A stretch of DNA of 64,000 bases from Arthrobacter citreus (GTDB lineage Bacteria > Actinomycetota > Actinomycetes > Actinomycetales > Micrococcaceae), in contig NZ_VTFV01000002.1 of assembly GCF_009192745.1 (NCBI RefSeq), positions 124,001 to 188,000 of the forward strand, in the 5' to 3' direction. This document shows positions 8,356 through 17,215 of the stretch, in pieces. The position numbers and the translations under genes were made by a program. The notes below the pieces were generated by a model. That model saw only the letters and a list, made by a program, of their open reading frames with translations. It searched no databases and was not told the origin of the DNA. The number at the start of each line of letters is the position of its first letter. Position 1 is the stretch's first letter.

Positions 8356-8874
8356 GTGAACGATGTGCCCCGCCACCTGGTCATTATGGGCGCGGCCGGA
8401 TCGGGTAAGACCACCGTCTCCACCACGCTTTCCGAACACCTGGGCTGGATCGCCGCCGAAGCCGACGAGTTCCATCCACCGGCAAGCATTGCGTCGATGA
8501 CGGCTGGGATTCCCCTCACCGATGAGGACCGCTGGCCGTGGCTCGAGTCCATCCGGGAATGGATGAGTGCACAGGCGAGAAATGGACGTTCAACAGTCAT
8601 TGCGTGCTCAGCCCTCAAGCGGAGCTACCGCGACGTTCTGTCCCGGGCCGAGGGCCGGGTGCAGTTCGTCCATCTGGACGGCGCCCCGGAGGTGCTGAGC
8701 GACAGGATGGTCACCCGGCGCGGCCACTGGATGCCGGTGTCGCTGCTGCCCTCACAGCTGGCTGCGCTGGAGCCCCTGGACGCGGAAGAAGACGGACTGA
8801 CCGTGGACTTCCTCAGCACGCCCGCCAATATTTCGGCGCAGATCCTGGAGGGGCTGCTCCTCGCAGATTCCTAG
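8356..8874 (+). CDS. gntK: Gluconokinase
   Basis: A 172-residue P-loop kinase of the thermoresistant gluconokinase type: MGAAGSGKTTVSTTL is the Walker A loop, EADEFHPPASIASMTAGIPL the substrate-binding segment, and DEDRWPWL and CSALKRSYRD are family signatures. It phosphorylates D-gluconate to 6-phosphogluconate, the substrate of the gnd product encoded at 35.2-36.2 kb. GTG 8356 is chosen because GAGGAG lies 6 nt upstream and the P-loop begins about 12 residues in. No gluconate permease gene is adjacent. Confidence 0.93.
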   Translation: MNDVPRHLVIMGAAGSGKTTVSTTLSEHLGWIAAEADEFHPPASIASMTAGIPLTDEDRWPWLESIREWMSAQARNGRSTVIACSALKRSYRDVLSRAEGRVQFVHLDGAPEVLSDRMVTRRGHWMPVSLLPSQLAALEPLDAEEDGLTVDFLSTPANISAQILEGLLLADS

Positions 8875-8976
8875 CCTGCACTGCCCGGTTCGGTCAATGT
8901 CAGAGGCGGCTGGGAGTATTGAGGTACGCCGGGTAACCGGCTGATGTGGGACTGCCCGGAAGGAAAGCAAGACACC

Positions 8977-9747
8977 ATGATGGGTGGCCATCACGCCGCG
9001 AGCGGCGCAGCGGCATGGGTAGCCGTAGCCTCAACAGCCCCTTACGCCCTCGGCCTCTATCCGGTCAGCCCGCTCGGCGTCGTCAGCGGAGCACTGCTGA
9101 CCGCAGGAGCGGCCCTGCTGCCGGACCTGGACCACCACAGCGGAACCATTGCCAATTCGCTGCCTCCCGTGACGCGGATCCTGGCCCGGATCACCGAACA
9201 AATAAGCGGTGGACACCGGCGCGGCACCCATTCCCTGCTGGGACTTGCCGTGTTCGTCGCCCTCGCGGGCGCCCTGGGCGAGCTCACTGCCGAAGTGGGA
9301 GGGTTCGGCACCGTGGAGGTTGGGGCCGGACTCTTGTCCATCCTGCTGATGGGGTTCGCCCTCAAAGCACTGAAGATCGCCGGCGGGGCGGGGCGCAGCT
9401 GGCTGCTGGCCATACTGCTCTCCGTGTTCATCGCCCTCTACGCTCCGGAAAACAACGGCTGGCTTCCCCTCGCCGTGGGGCTGGGCGTGGCCGTCCACAT
9501 TGTGGGCGACCTGCTCACCCACCAGGGAGTCATGATCCTGTGGCCGCTGCGGATCAAACGGCCCCGGAAGATCGCATCAATGCCGCTCGTATCCAAGCTT
9601 TGGAAAACCAGCGGCTGCCTCTCGGTACCGATCATTGGCCGTGCCGGCTCCTGGCGGGAGTGGGCCATCATGGTGCCCGTTTCCGTCTATGCCATCTACG
9701 GTGTCATCGAAGCGGCGTTCAACGCGCTGCGCGGCTGGCTGGCCTAG
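8977..9747 (+). CDS. YdjM-type membrane-bound metal-dependent hydrolase
   Basis: A 256-residue membrane protein with about five to six hydrophobic segments. LLPDLDHHSGTI, HRRGTHSLLG and HIVGDLLTHQGV carry the conserved His/Asp residues of the YdjM/DUF457 family, annotated as membrane-bound metal-dependent hydrolases. The physiological substrate is unknown. ATG 8977 follows AGGAAAG by 9 nt; a second ATG is the next codon. The gene converges on the LysR-like gene with only 16 nt between stops. Confidence 0.85.
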   Translation: MMGGHHAASGAAAWVAVASTAPYALGLYPVSPLGVVSGALLTAGAALLPDLDHHSGTIANSLPPVTRILARITEQISGGHRRGTHSLLGLAVFVALAGALGELTAEVGGFGTVEVGAGLLSILLMGFALKALKIAGGAGRSWLLAILLSVFIALYAPENNGWLPLAVGLGVAVHIVGDLLTHQGVMILWPLRIKRPRKIASMPLVSKLWKTSGCLSVPIIGRAGSWREWAIMVPVSVYAIYGVIEAAFNALRGWLA

Positions 9748-9763
9748 CGCGCTGATCGCAGGC

Positions 9764-10525
9764 TCAGCCCCGGCCCTTGCCCGGCTTGCGGCGAGGTGTC
9801 CTGGCGGCACCGGGCCTTCCCTGCCGCACCGGCTTGCCCCTGGCCGGCTTTCCTGCGCCCTTCCCGCCTGATGCCTTTGATCCGGCCGCGGGAGGCGGAG
9901 ATTTCCTTACCTTCTTAACCGGTTCCTGCTGCGACGAAGGCTGCCGGGAGCTGTTGGCGGTCCGTCCGCGGACAATGCCGATGAACTCGTCCACATCCGG
10001 GTCCTCAGTGTCCTGCAGCCAGGCAACAGCTATCCGTGAACCGTCAACGCCGTGGACCGGCCGGGTCAGGACATCCCGGCGGGAGTGGATCCGGGCAACG
10101 GACATAGGCAGGATCATCAGGCCGGCGCCGGAGGCAACAATTTCAAGTGCCATGGCAGTGGAACCAAGCTCAGCGGCCTCCAGGAAGCTCTCACCGGCGA
10201 GGTCTGCCAGTTCAACTTCATCGAATGCGGACAGCGGGTGGTCCTTGGGGGCGGCCACCACGGGTTGTTCACGGTAAAGCGGTATCGCGTGCAGGTCGGC
10301 GGGGCGTTCGTAGCCTTCCTCGGGGATGCGGAGGAACACCAGGTCTGCTTCGCGCCTGCGCAGCACAGCGAGTATCTGGTCCTCTTCTACCTGCTCCGGG
10401 GTCAGCGTTCGGCCCTGGCGTTCAGTCCAGCGCGAGATCCACTTTCCCGGCGTGACGCCTGGAACATAGGCGATTTTCAGCGGTAGACGGGCCGTACTCG
10501 CCGGCTGCGGGGACTCTTGGGACAC
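9764..10525 (-). CDS. LysR-type substrate-binding domain protein without DNA-binding domain
   Basis: Of 253 residues, about 15-190 match a LysR periplasmic-binding-like effector domain: LKIAYVPGVTPGKW, EADLVFLRIPEEG, PLYREQPVVAAPKDHPLSAF and GAGLMILPMSVARIH. The usual N-terminal winged helix is absent, and there is no room for it before GTG 10525. Instead the last 65 residues are rich in Lys, Arg, Pro and Gly (GKPARGKPVRQGRPG). The tail may contact nucleic acid, which is inference. It is divergent from a DUF5997 gene. Confidence 0.82.
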   Translation of the reverse strand: MSQESPQPASTARLPLKIAYVPGVTPGKWISRWTERQGRTLTPEQVEEDQILAVLRRREADLVFLRIPEEGYERPADLHAIPLYREQPVVAAPKDHPLSAFDEVELADLAGESFLEAAELGSTAMALEIVASGAGLMILPMSVARIHSRRDVLTRPVHGVDGSRIAVAWLQDTEDPDVDEFIGIVRGRTANSSRQPSSQQEPVKKVRKSPPPAAGSKASGGKGAGKPARGKPVRQGRPGAARTPRRKPGKGRG

Positions 10526-10578
10526 CTGTTCACCCTAGCCCAACACATCTCCGTCAGCCCTGCGGATACCCTTTAAGC

Positions 10579-10965
10579 ATGACCCCCGAAAAATCCTCCC
10601 AGTCCATGAAGCCTGCGACGGCTGCCAAGAAGCTGGGCATCTACCTTCCGGCTGCTCCCCAGGAGTTCCAGGACAACCCCGTTACCCGGGCACAGCTGGA
10701 TGAGATGCAGTCCACGCCGCCGGAATGGCTGGCGGAGCTGCGCCGCAACGGCCCGCACCCCCGGCCCGTTGTCGCCCAAAAGCTGAACATCTCCATCGGC
10801 GGACTTGCCCGCGGCGGTATCACCGACCCGCTGACCACTGAGCAGATCAACGAGCTGCTTGCTTCGCCGCCTCAGTGGCTTGTCGCCGAAAGGGCCAGCT
10901 TCGCAGCGGTCCGCGCCGAGAACCAGCGCCTTAAGAAGGAAGCAGATAAGAAGCCCCGCGGCTAA
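10579..10965 (+). CDS. DUF5997 family protein
   Basis: A 128-residue protein beginning MTPEKSSQSMKPATAAKKLG, with the LGIYLPAAPQEFQ and TPPEWLAELRRNGPHPR segments characteristic of DUF5997. It contains an internal repeat of the motif PPxWL (residues about 50 and 97) and a charged C-terminal helix. These proteins are small, soluble and of unknown role. The gene is divergent from the LysR-like gene with a 53-nt gap and is followed by a hairpin terminator. Confidence 0.85.
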   Translation: MTPEKSSQSMKPATAAKKLGIYLPAAPQEFQDNPVTRAQLDEMQSTPPEWLAELRRNGPHPRPVVAQKLNISIGGLARGGITDPLTTEQINELLASPPQWLVAERASFAAVRAENQRLKKEADKKPRG

Positions 10966-10995
10966 TGCCCTAACCGGCCCGCACTGCTTTGGATC

Positions 10996-11037
10996 CAACG
11001 CCTTCCTGCCGCACTGCGGCGGAAGGCGTTGCTTGTT
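10996..11037 (+). terminator. Terminator after DUF5997 gene
   Basis: CAACGCCTTCC pairs with GGAAGGCGTTG around a GC-rich loop; the stem is followed by CTTGTTCC, a weak T-tract, 30 nt after the DUF5997 stop. Confidence 0.65.
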
Positions 11038-11060
11038 CCTCCGGCCAGGTCTTCGGGCAT

Positions 11061-11095
11061 AAAAAAATCACCCCGGCCCTTCGGCCGGGGTGATT
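11061..11095 (-). terminator. Terminator of tRNA-Leu
   Basis: AATCACCCCGGCC and GGCCGGGGTGATT form a 13-bp stem with a CTTC loop. On the minus strand it is followed by seven T residues (A-run at 11061-11067). It lies directly downstream of the tRNA. Confidence 0.85.
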
Positions 11096-11104
11096 CTCTC
11101 TTTG

Positions 11105-11187
11105 TGCGCGAGGGGGGATTTGAACCCCCACGCCCTTTCGGACACTGGCACCTGAAGCCAGCGCGTCTGCCGTTCCGCCACTCGCGC
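11105..11187 (-). tRNA. tRNA-Leu(CAG)
   Basis: The 83-nt minus-strand sequence folds as a class II tRNA: acceptor GCGCGAG/CTCGCGC with discriminator A, anticodon arm CTGGC-TTCAGGT-GCCAG giving anticodon CAG, a variable arm (TGTCCGAAAGGGCG) and T arm GGGGGTTCAAATCCCCC. CCA is not encoded. It reads CUG codons, the dominant Leu codon in this window. Confidence 0.95.
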
Positions 11188-11615
11188 AAAGTGATCTCCC
11201 GCGTCCTGGGATGCTCATTCGCTCACATCAGTTTGTGAGATTCGCATCCCGATTCCTCGGGAACAGCAGAATCAAGCATACCGGCAAATTCCTGAAACAC
11301 CTAAACGGCTCCCGGGTGGCCCTTGACCCGGTCCTGACCGGGGGCCGAAAAGCCCGCGGTACCGCGCCGTCGACCCCCTAAACGCTGCCCTTGGAACCCC
11401 GCCCGGGCGGGGCCTGAACCCGGAAAACACGGAACGGATTGCTCCGGGGACACCGCTAGGGTGTTAAGACAATTGCAGGCGGTCCCCAGTAGTATCGGAA
11501 TGGACATACCCTGCCCCGCCCGCACAACGCCTGCTCCCCGCATGGGATGAAGGTGCGGTGCAGGAGCAGGAAATGTACGGCCACGGAAGTTCCACAAACA
11601 GGGAAGGAGTCGGAG
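11188..11615. other. Intergenic region upstream of tRNA-Leu and fhaA
   Basis: 428 nt between divergent transcription units. It must hold the tRNA promoter (minus) and the fhaA operon promoter (plus). A GC-rich inverted repeat, CCCCGCCCGGGCGGGG, lies near 11397-11413. AAGGAG at about 11604 is the fhaA ribosome-binding site. I see no gene or convincing spaced promoter hexamers. Confidence 0.5.
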
Positions 11616-12344
11616 ATGGGCATACTCGACAACGTCGAGCGCGGCATTGAACGAATGGTCCGCGGCGCTTTTTCCAGCGGATCCTCCGGCCGCGTGGAAC
11701 CCCTTGAACTGGCGATAGCCCTGCGTCGTGAACTGGATGAGAAGTCCATGACCCTGGGCCAGGGACGAACGCTGGCCCCCAATGTCTTTACTGCGCGCCT
11801 CTCCGACGAAGATTTTGCGCGCGCCCAGGAATGGGGCGCCCCCCTGGCCGAAGAACTTTGCGACGTCGTCATCAAGCACGCGCGCAGCCAGTCCTACACG
11901 CTCCAGGGTGCCGTCCGTGTCTCCTTCACCCGGGATTCGTCGCTGAAGCCCGGATCGCTGGCGATCGATTCCGCTACCGAAAAATCCCGCGCTGCAGCCG
12001 CCCGTACCCCGCAGCCTCCTGCCCCGCGCCAGAGCCCTGCCCGCATGCAGCCTGTGCTGGACATCGACGGCCAGCGATACTCGCTCAACGCATCCTCCGT
12101 CGTCCTTGGCAGGTCTTCGGAAGCAGACATCCTTGTTGATGACACCGGCGTTTCCCGCCGCCACCTGGAAATCCGGACCGACGGCGGCACGGTCCGCGCC
12201 GTCGACCTCGGTTCCACCAACGGCAGCTACGTCAACGGCCAGAAAGTCCAGGGGGAAACCATCCTTACCGACGGCTCGACCATTGCCATGGGCAGGACCC
12301 GCATTGTCTTCCGGCTGCTCCCGGTCCGATCCGGAGGGCGCTGA
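11616..12344 (+). CDS. fhaA: FhaA: DUF3662 plus FHA domain protein
   Basis: A 242-residue protein. Residues 1-120 are the FhaA N-terminal DUF3662 domain (MGILDNVERGIERMVRGAF, EPLELAIALRRELDEKS). A Pro/Ala linker leads to an FHA domain at about 150-235 with the phosphothreonine-binding GRSSEADILVDDTGVSRRH and LGSTNGSYVNG. In mycobacteria FhaA binds phosphorylated PknB and the MviN pseudokinase to tune peptidoglycan precursor export; a MviN-type partner is encoded at 52.6-54.1 kb. ATG 11616 is preceded by GGAAGGAGT. It is first gene of the signalling operon; its stop overlaps the fhaB start by 1 nt. Confidence 0.93.
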   Translation: MGILDNVERGIERMVRGAFSSGSSGRVEPLELAIALRRELDEKSMTLGQGRTLAPNVFTARLSDEDFARAQEWGAPLAEELCDVVIKHARSQSYTLQGAVRVSFTRDSSLKPGSLAIDSATEKSRAAAARTPQPPAPRQSPARMQPVLDIDGQRYSLNASSVVLGRSSEADILVDDTGVSRRHLEIRTDGGTVRAVDLGSTNGSYVNGQKVQGETILTDGSTIAMGRTRIVFRLLPVRSGGR

Positions 12345-12829
12345 TGGACGGCTCACTGACTCTCACCCTGCTTCGCTACGGGTTCCTGATCCTGCTGTGG
12401 GTCATGGTCCTGGGCATTGTCGGCGCAATCCGCCGCGACCTTGTGCTGGGCGCCAGGAACCGCACCGGCGCACCCACTGCCCGGCAGGTCCGAAAGAATC
12501 CCGCCCTGGAGCGTGAGGTCCCCCCGCCGGCCAAGGTGCAGGCCCGCCAGATGGTTGTCACTGAAGGTCCGCTGCGCGGAACCACCCTCGACCTGGCTTC
12601 CAGCCCGATCCTGCTTGGCCGCGCGCAGGAGGCCACCCTGGTTCTTGAGGACGATTATGCCTCCGGCCGCCATGCCCGGCTTTTCCCGCAGGGCAGCCGC
12701 TGGTTCATTGAAGACCTAGGTTCCACGAACGGGACGTTCCTTGGAGGGTCCCAGCTCACCCGCGCCCAGCCCGTTGACCCCGGAGTGCCGATCCGCATCG
12801 GCAAAACAGTCATTGAATTGAGGCCCTAG
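12344..12829 (+). CDS. fhaB: FhaB/FipA: membrane-anchored FHA protein
   Basis: A 161-residue protein with one N-terminal membrane helix (LLRYGFLILLWVMVLGIVGAI, about residues 6-26) and a C-terminal cytosolic FHA domain: ILLGRAQEATLVLEDDYAS, then SGRHARLF and DLGSTNGTFLGG. Related FipA/FhaB proteins link PASTA kinase signalling to the division machinery. Start ATG shares its first base with the fhaA stop, so translation is coupled. The following pstP gene starts 2 nt after the stop. Confidence 0.92.
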   Translation: MDGSLTLTLLRYGFLILLWVMVLGIVGAIRRDLVLGARNRTGAPTARQVRKNPALEREVPPPAKVQARQMVVTEGPLRGTTLDLASSPILLGRAQEATLVLEDDYASGRHARLFPQGSRWFIEDLGSTNGTFLGGSQLTRAQPVDPGVPIRIGKTVIELRP

Positions 12830-12831
12830 CA

Positions 12832-14358
12832 GTGGCCCTGGTCCTTCGGTACGCTGCCCGTTCCGACGTAGGCATGGTTCGTTTCAAGAACGACGATTCT
12901 GCCTACGTGGGGCGCTACCTTGCCGTCGTTGCAGACGGCATGGGCGGCCACGCCGGCGGCAACGTGGCATCGGCTTCAACGGTGCTTGACCTGGTCCACC
13001 TGGACCGCCCGGACCTGGAAGACCAGGCAGAGACCGTGCTTGCAGACGAGATCCAGGCGGCGAACTCGCTGCTCTCGGAACTGGTGACCACAGCCCCTGA
13101 ACTCTCCGGGATGGGAACCACGGTTACGGCCATGCTGCTGCAGGGAGACCGGGTAGCCCTGGCACACATCGGGGATTCACGGGCGTACCGCCTCAAGGGC
13201 GGAGTCTTTGAACAAATCAGCATCGACCACACCTTTGTGCAGCGGCTGATCGATGAAGGCCGCCTGAGGCCCGAAGAAGCCGAGACGCATCCGCACAAGA
13301 ACGTGCTGATGCGCGTCCTGGGGGATGTTGACGCCAGCCCGGAACTGGATCTGGCAACCTTCGAGGTCGAGCCCGGCGAAAAGTGGCTGCTCTGCTCCGA
13401 CGGACTAAACGCCGTGCTGCGGGACAGCGACATCGAAGCCGTTCTCAGGGATTCCACGGATCTTTCCACTGCAGTGGACACCCTGGTTGAGCTCACCCTG
13501 GCCGGGGGTTCCCCCGACAACGTGACCGTGGCGATCATTGAAGTGGCCGATGAAGCTGATGCTCCGGCACCGGCCCGGGAACCCGCGCCCGTCACGGCAG
13601 GGACAGCAGCAGTCCCGGCCCCGGCCGCCGACCGTCCCTCCCCGTCGACGGATTCAGCGCAGGCCGGCGCCGATGAAACGTCCTCCCAGGATGAAGAGGA
13701 ACACGAAGCCGGCAGCCCCGTCCGGGCCGAAGTCATCCGGCGTGACCTCGCTTCCCGCCCGCATCTGCTGGTGGGTGCCGCATCACTGGCCACCGAAACC
13801 GGCCAGATCCCTATTGTCACCAAGCGTTCAGCGGAACGTCGCGCTGCCCGCCTGCTTATGCACAAGGCCGACGACGACGGCGCTGCCACCCCCGAGGTGC
13901 TGACTCCCGAGACGCGGCCCAAACGCCGGCGGTGGATCCTGGTCACGGTGCTCGCCGTGATCGCAGCCCTGCTCGCCTCGGTGCTGTGGGTGGGTTACGC
14001 CTGGACACAAACCCGCTATTACGTGGGCACGGCGGACAACCGGGTGGCCATCTACAACGGCGTCTCGCAGACGCTGGGTCCGATCAAGCTCTCCCAGGTC
14101 ACCGAAACCACCAACATTCCCGTAGACAGCCTTCCTGAGTACTGGCGCAGCAGGGTCAATGACACTGTTCCGGCCCGGGACCTCGTCCACGCTGAACGAA
14201 TCGTTGACCAGCTTCGCGGGACTGCCAAGGCCATTCTGTGCCCGCAGCCGGCCCAGCCTTCGCCTTCTCCTTCCCCGTCTGTGCTGGCTGACTCCCCTGG
14301 TGCCACCGAGTCACCGGATGGACCTCCGGCCGTCGATTCATGTGGAGGGCAGCAGTGA
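12832..14358 (+). CDS. pstP: PstP: PP2C-type Ser/Thr protein phosphatase
   Basis: A 508-residue protein. Residues 1-237 form the PPM phosphatase domain with its metal-binding Asp residues: ARSDVGMVRFKNDDS, VVADGMGGHAGG, AHIGDSRAYRL, LCSDGLNAVL and GGSPDNVTVAIIEV. A long Ala/Pro/Glu linker precedes a membrane helix at about 361-383 (WILVTVLAVIAALLASVLWVG) and an extracellular domain of about 100 residues ending in a Ser/Pro tail. It dephosphorylates PknA, PknB and their substrates. The start is GTG. The stop overlaps the following start in ATGA. Confidence 0.95.
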   Translation: MALVLRYAARSDVGMVRFKNDDSAYVGRYLAVVADGMGGHAGGNVASASTVLDLVHLDRPDLEDQAETVLADEIQAANSLLSELVTTAPELSGMGTTVTAMLLQGDRVALAHIGDSRAYRLKGGVFEQISIDHTFVQRLIDEGRLRPEEAETHPHKNVLMRVLGDVDASPELDLATFEVEPGEKWLLCSDGLNAVLRDSDIEAVLRDSTDLSTAVDTLVELTLAGGSPDNVTVAIIEVADEADAPAPAREPAPVTAGTAAVPAPAADRPSPSTDSAQAGADETSSQDEEEHEAGSPVRAEVIRRDLASRPHLLVGAASLATETGQIPIVTKRSAERRAARLLMHKADDDGAATPEVLTPETRPKRRRWILVTVLAVIAALLASVLWVGYAWTQTRYYVGTADNRVAIYNGVSQTLGPIKLSQVTETTNIPVDSLPEYWRSRVNDTVPARDLVHAERIVDQLRGTAKAILCPQPAQPSPSPSPSVLADSPGATESPDGPPAVDSCGGQQ

Positions 14359-15776
14359 TGTCAGACATCGCAGCCCCGGCCAAGCCGCGCCGGAACATCG
14401 AGGCAGTCCTGCTGGTACTTGCGCTCGGAGTCGGCGTCGGCGCCAATATGCTGGTGGGCATCGACGAAGACCGTGCCTTCGATTCCGATTTCTGGGTCCA
14501 GGGCGGAACCCTCGTGGCTCTGGTACTCGCTTTCCACTTTGTTCTGCGCTTCCGCGCCAAATATGCCGACCCGGTAATACTTCCGATTGTCACTGCCCTG
14601 AACGGCATTGGCCTCGCCATGATCCACCGCCTGGACATCGCCAACGGTGACGACGCAGCCGACCGACAGCTGCTGTGGAGCACAGTCGCCGTAGCCGCTG
14701 CCATCGCCGTGATGTTCTTCATCAAGGACCACCGGATCCTGCGGCGGTACACCTATATCTCCCTGATTGTCAGTGCCCTGCTGCTCCTGCTTCCGCTGAT
14801 GCCGGGCCTCGGACAGGAGATCAACGGCGCCCGCATCTGGATCAACGTCGGGTTCGGCACCTTCCAGCCCGGTGAAATCGCCAAGATCACTCTGGCCATA
14901 TTCTTTGCCGGGTATCTATCGGCGAACCGCGATCTGATCCTTCTCGCCGGACGCAAGGTGGGGCCCCTGCAGCTCCCCAGGTTCAAGGACATGGGGCCCA
15001 TGATGGCCGCGTGGGCCGTGAGTATCGGCGTTCTCGTCTTCCAGCGGGACCTGGGTTCTTCCATCCTGTTCTTCGGTCTCTTCATGGCCATGATCTACGT
15101 GGCCACCAGCCGGGTGAGCTGGGTGCTAATCGGCCTGGCCCTGATCGGCGCCGGCGGCTTCGTTGCGGTGCAGCTCTTCAGCCATGTTGCGCTGCGCATC
15201 GACAGCTGGCTGAACGCGTTCGATCCGGAAGTCATTGCGCGCGTACCCGGCGGCAGCTTCCAGGTGGTGAACGGTCTCTTCGGCCTTGCCAGCGGCGGCA
15301 TGACCGGAACAGGACTGGGCCAGGGACGGCCGGACCTTGTTACCTACGCGAACTCCGACATGATCATTGCCGCCCTCGGCGAGGAGCTTGGCCTGATCGG
15401 CATCTTTGCCATTGTCCTGATGTACGTGCTGCTGGTTTCCCGCGGCTTCCGTGCGGCGCTGGGTACCAGGGACGGTTTCGGCAAGCTGCTGGCCTGCGGG
15501 TTGTCCTTCACGATCGCCTTGCAGTGCTTTGTGGTGATTGGCGGCGTGACCCGGCTCATTCCGCTGACCGGACTGACAACACCGTTCATGTCCGCGGGCG
15601 GTTCGTCGCTGCTGGCTAACTGGATCATCGTGGCCCTCCTGCTGCTGATTTCCGACGCGGCGAGGCGTCCTGCCGCCACCGGGCTGCCCACGGACATGGA
15701 GCCGGCCCTGGCGGCACCGGGTGCAGACAGGGGCAAAACGTACGGCAAGGGAAGGAATGAGGTGGCAGGCGCATGA
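14358..15776 (+). CDS. rodA: SEDS-family peptidoglycan glycosyltransferase (RodA/FtsW)
   Basis: A 472-residue polytopic protein with about 10-12 membrane helices, of the FtsW/RodA/SpoVE family. NVGFGTFQPGEIAKITLAIF and the late GLTTPFMSAGGSSLLANWI are SEDS signatures, and the acidic catalytic region follows FDPEVIARVPG. Lying directly before a class B PBP and the PASTA kinases, it corresponds to mycobacterial RodA, which polymerises glycan during elongation. ATG 14358 overlaps the pstP stop and has GGAGGG 8 nt upstream. Confidence 0.92.
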   Translation: MSDIAAPAKPRRNIEAVLLVLALGVGVGANMLVGIDEDRAFDSDFWVQGGTLVALVLAFHFVLRFRAKYADPVILPIVTALNGIGLAMIHRLDIANGDDAADRQLLWSTVAVAAAIAVMFFIKDHRILRRYTYISLIVSALLLLLPLMPGLGQEINGARIWINVGFGTFQPGEIAKITLAIFFAGYLSANRDLILLAGRKVGPLQLPRFKDMGPMMAAWAVSIGVLVFQRDLGSSILFFGLFMAMIYVATSRVSWVLIGLALIGAGGFVAVQLFSHVALRIDSWLNAFDPEVIARVPGGSFQVVNGLFGLASGGMTGTGLGQGRPDLVTYANSDMIIAALGEELGLIGIFAIVLMYVLLVSRGFRAALGTRDGFGKLLACGLSFTIALQCFVVIGGVTRLIPLTGLTTPFMSAGGSSLLANWIIVALLLLISDAARRPAATGLPTDMEPALAAPGADRGKTYGKGRNEVAGA

Positions 15777-17215
15777 ACCAGGCAATCCGTAACTCATGGA
15801 TGGTGGCGCTGGCCATGTTCCTGGCCATCCTGGCTTCGCTGACCTACGTGCAGTTCTTTGCCGCGAGCGAGCTCAATGCCAACCCGATCAACAACCGGCA
15901 GCTCTACAAGGAGTTTGGCCAAAACCGGGGTTCCATCCTGGTTGACGGTGCTCCGATCGCGGAGTCCGTCCCGTCCAATGACCAGTTCAATTACCAGCGC
16001 GTCTACAACAATCCGGAGCTGTACTCGGGCCTGACCGGTTACTTCTCCCTGGTACACGGCAGTTCACAGTTGGAGCAGGCCCTGAGCGATGAGCTCTCCG
16101 GAAACAGTGACCAGCAGTTCTACGACCGGCTGGTCCAGCTCTTCTCCGGTGCCCAGGCACAGGGTGCCTCCGTGGAACTGACGATTGATCCGCAGCTGCA
16201 GCAGCTGGCCTACGACCTCATCCCGGAGGGCCAGCGGGGTTCGATCGTGATGATGGACCCGAAGACCGGTGACATCCTGGCCATGGTTTCCAAGCCTTCC
16301 TATGACACGAATCTCCTGGCGGGCCACGACACCGAAGCGGTGGAAGCCAACATGGACCAGCTCCTCTCGGTTCCGGGTTTGTCCCCCTACCTGAACCAGG
16401 CCACCCAGTCCCTCCTGGCACCCGGGTCAACGTTCAAGCTCGTCGACGCGGCCGCTGCACTGGAAACGGGCAAGTTCACCGCCGAGTCCGTCATCCCGAA
16501 CCCGCCGGCACTGCCGCTGCCTGGAAGCACCGTGTCACTGCCCAACTACACCAACGGTGCCTGCGCCAGCCGCAGCGAAGCGGACATCCAGTTCGCACTG
16601 GAGCAGTCCTGCAATACGGTCTTCGCCCAGATTGCCTGGGAGGTTGGACAGGATGCCCTGGCGGAACAGGCAGAGAAGTTCGGTTTCGGTGAGTCCTTCA
16701 GCATTCCGACTCCCGTCACCGCGAGCCAGTTCCCCGAGACCGAAGACCAGGCGGAACTCGCCCTGTCTTCGATCGGCCAGGGCAGCGTCACCGCAACCCC
16801 CCTGCAGGTGGCCATGATTTCCGCTGCCATCGCCAACAACGGCGTGCAGATGACACCGAACCTCATCAAGACGGTCCGTGCCCCGGACCTTTCGGTGCTC
16901 GAGGAACCCGAACCCAAGGTGCTCAACGAATCGATCAGTCCCGGCACGGCTGCACAGCTGACCGACTGGATGGTCAGCGTAGTAGACAACGGCACCGCCT
17001 CCGCAGCCAGGATCCCCGGGGTCAAGGTTGCGGGCAAGACCGGCACGGCAGAAGTCCAGGACCGCGGCGACAACGCCTGGTTCACCGGTTTCGCCCCGGC
17101 AGACGACCCGGAGGTGGTCATTTCAATCGTGATGGAAAACGTTGACCTGGCCACCGGATCCCAATTGACCACCCCAAGCGCGCAAAAACTCCTAGAGGCG
17201 GTGTTGAATAAGTGA
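15773..17215 (+). CDS. pbpA: PbpA: class B penicillin-binding protein (transpeptidase)
   Basis: A 480-residue protein with an N-terminal membrane anchor ([21 protein letters not shown]) and a transpeptidase domain. Active-site motifs are visible: SxxK as PGSTFK at about residue 220, SxN as QSCNTV, and KTGT as [11 protein letters not shown] near 425. It cross-links peptidoglycan as partner of the SEDS polymerase encoded just upstream (4-nt ATGA overlap). Its stop overlaps the GTG start of pknA. PbpA is a known PknB substrate in mycobacteria. Confidence 0.95.
   Translation: MNQAIRNSWMVALAMFLAILASLTYVQFFAASELNANPINNRQLYKEFGQNRGSILVDGAPIAESVPSNDQFNYQRVYNNPELYSGLTGYFSLVHGSSQLEQALSDELSGNSDQQFYDRLVQLFSGAQAQGASVELTIDPQLQQLAYDLIPEGQRGSIVMMDPKTGDILAMVSKPSYDTNLLAGHDTEAVEANMDQLLSVPGLSPYLNQATQSLLAPGSTFKLVDAAAALETGKFTAESVIPNPPALPLPGSTVSLPNYTNGACASRSEADIQFALEQSCNTVFAQIAWEVGQDALAEQAEKFGFGESFSIPTPVTASQFPETEDQAELALSSIGQGSVTATPLQVAMISAAIANNGVQMTPNLIKTVRAPDLSVLEEPEPKVLNESISPGTAAQLTDWMVSVVDNGTASAARIPGVKVAGKTGTAEVQDRGDNAWFTGFAPADDPEVVISIVMENVDLATGSQLTTPSAQKLLEAVLNK

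Noticed and set aside
11301-12356. 351-codon minus-strand open frame opposite fhaA
   Set aside because: It lies antisense to a clear DUF3662/FHA gene and is explained by the high-GC codon pattern.
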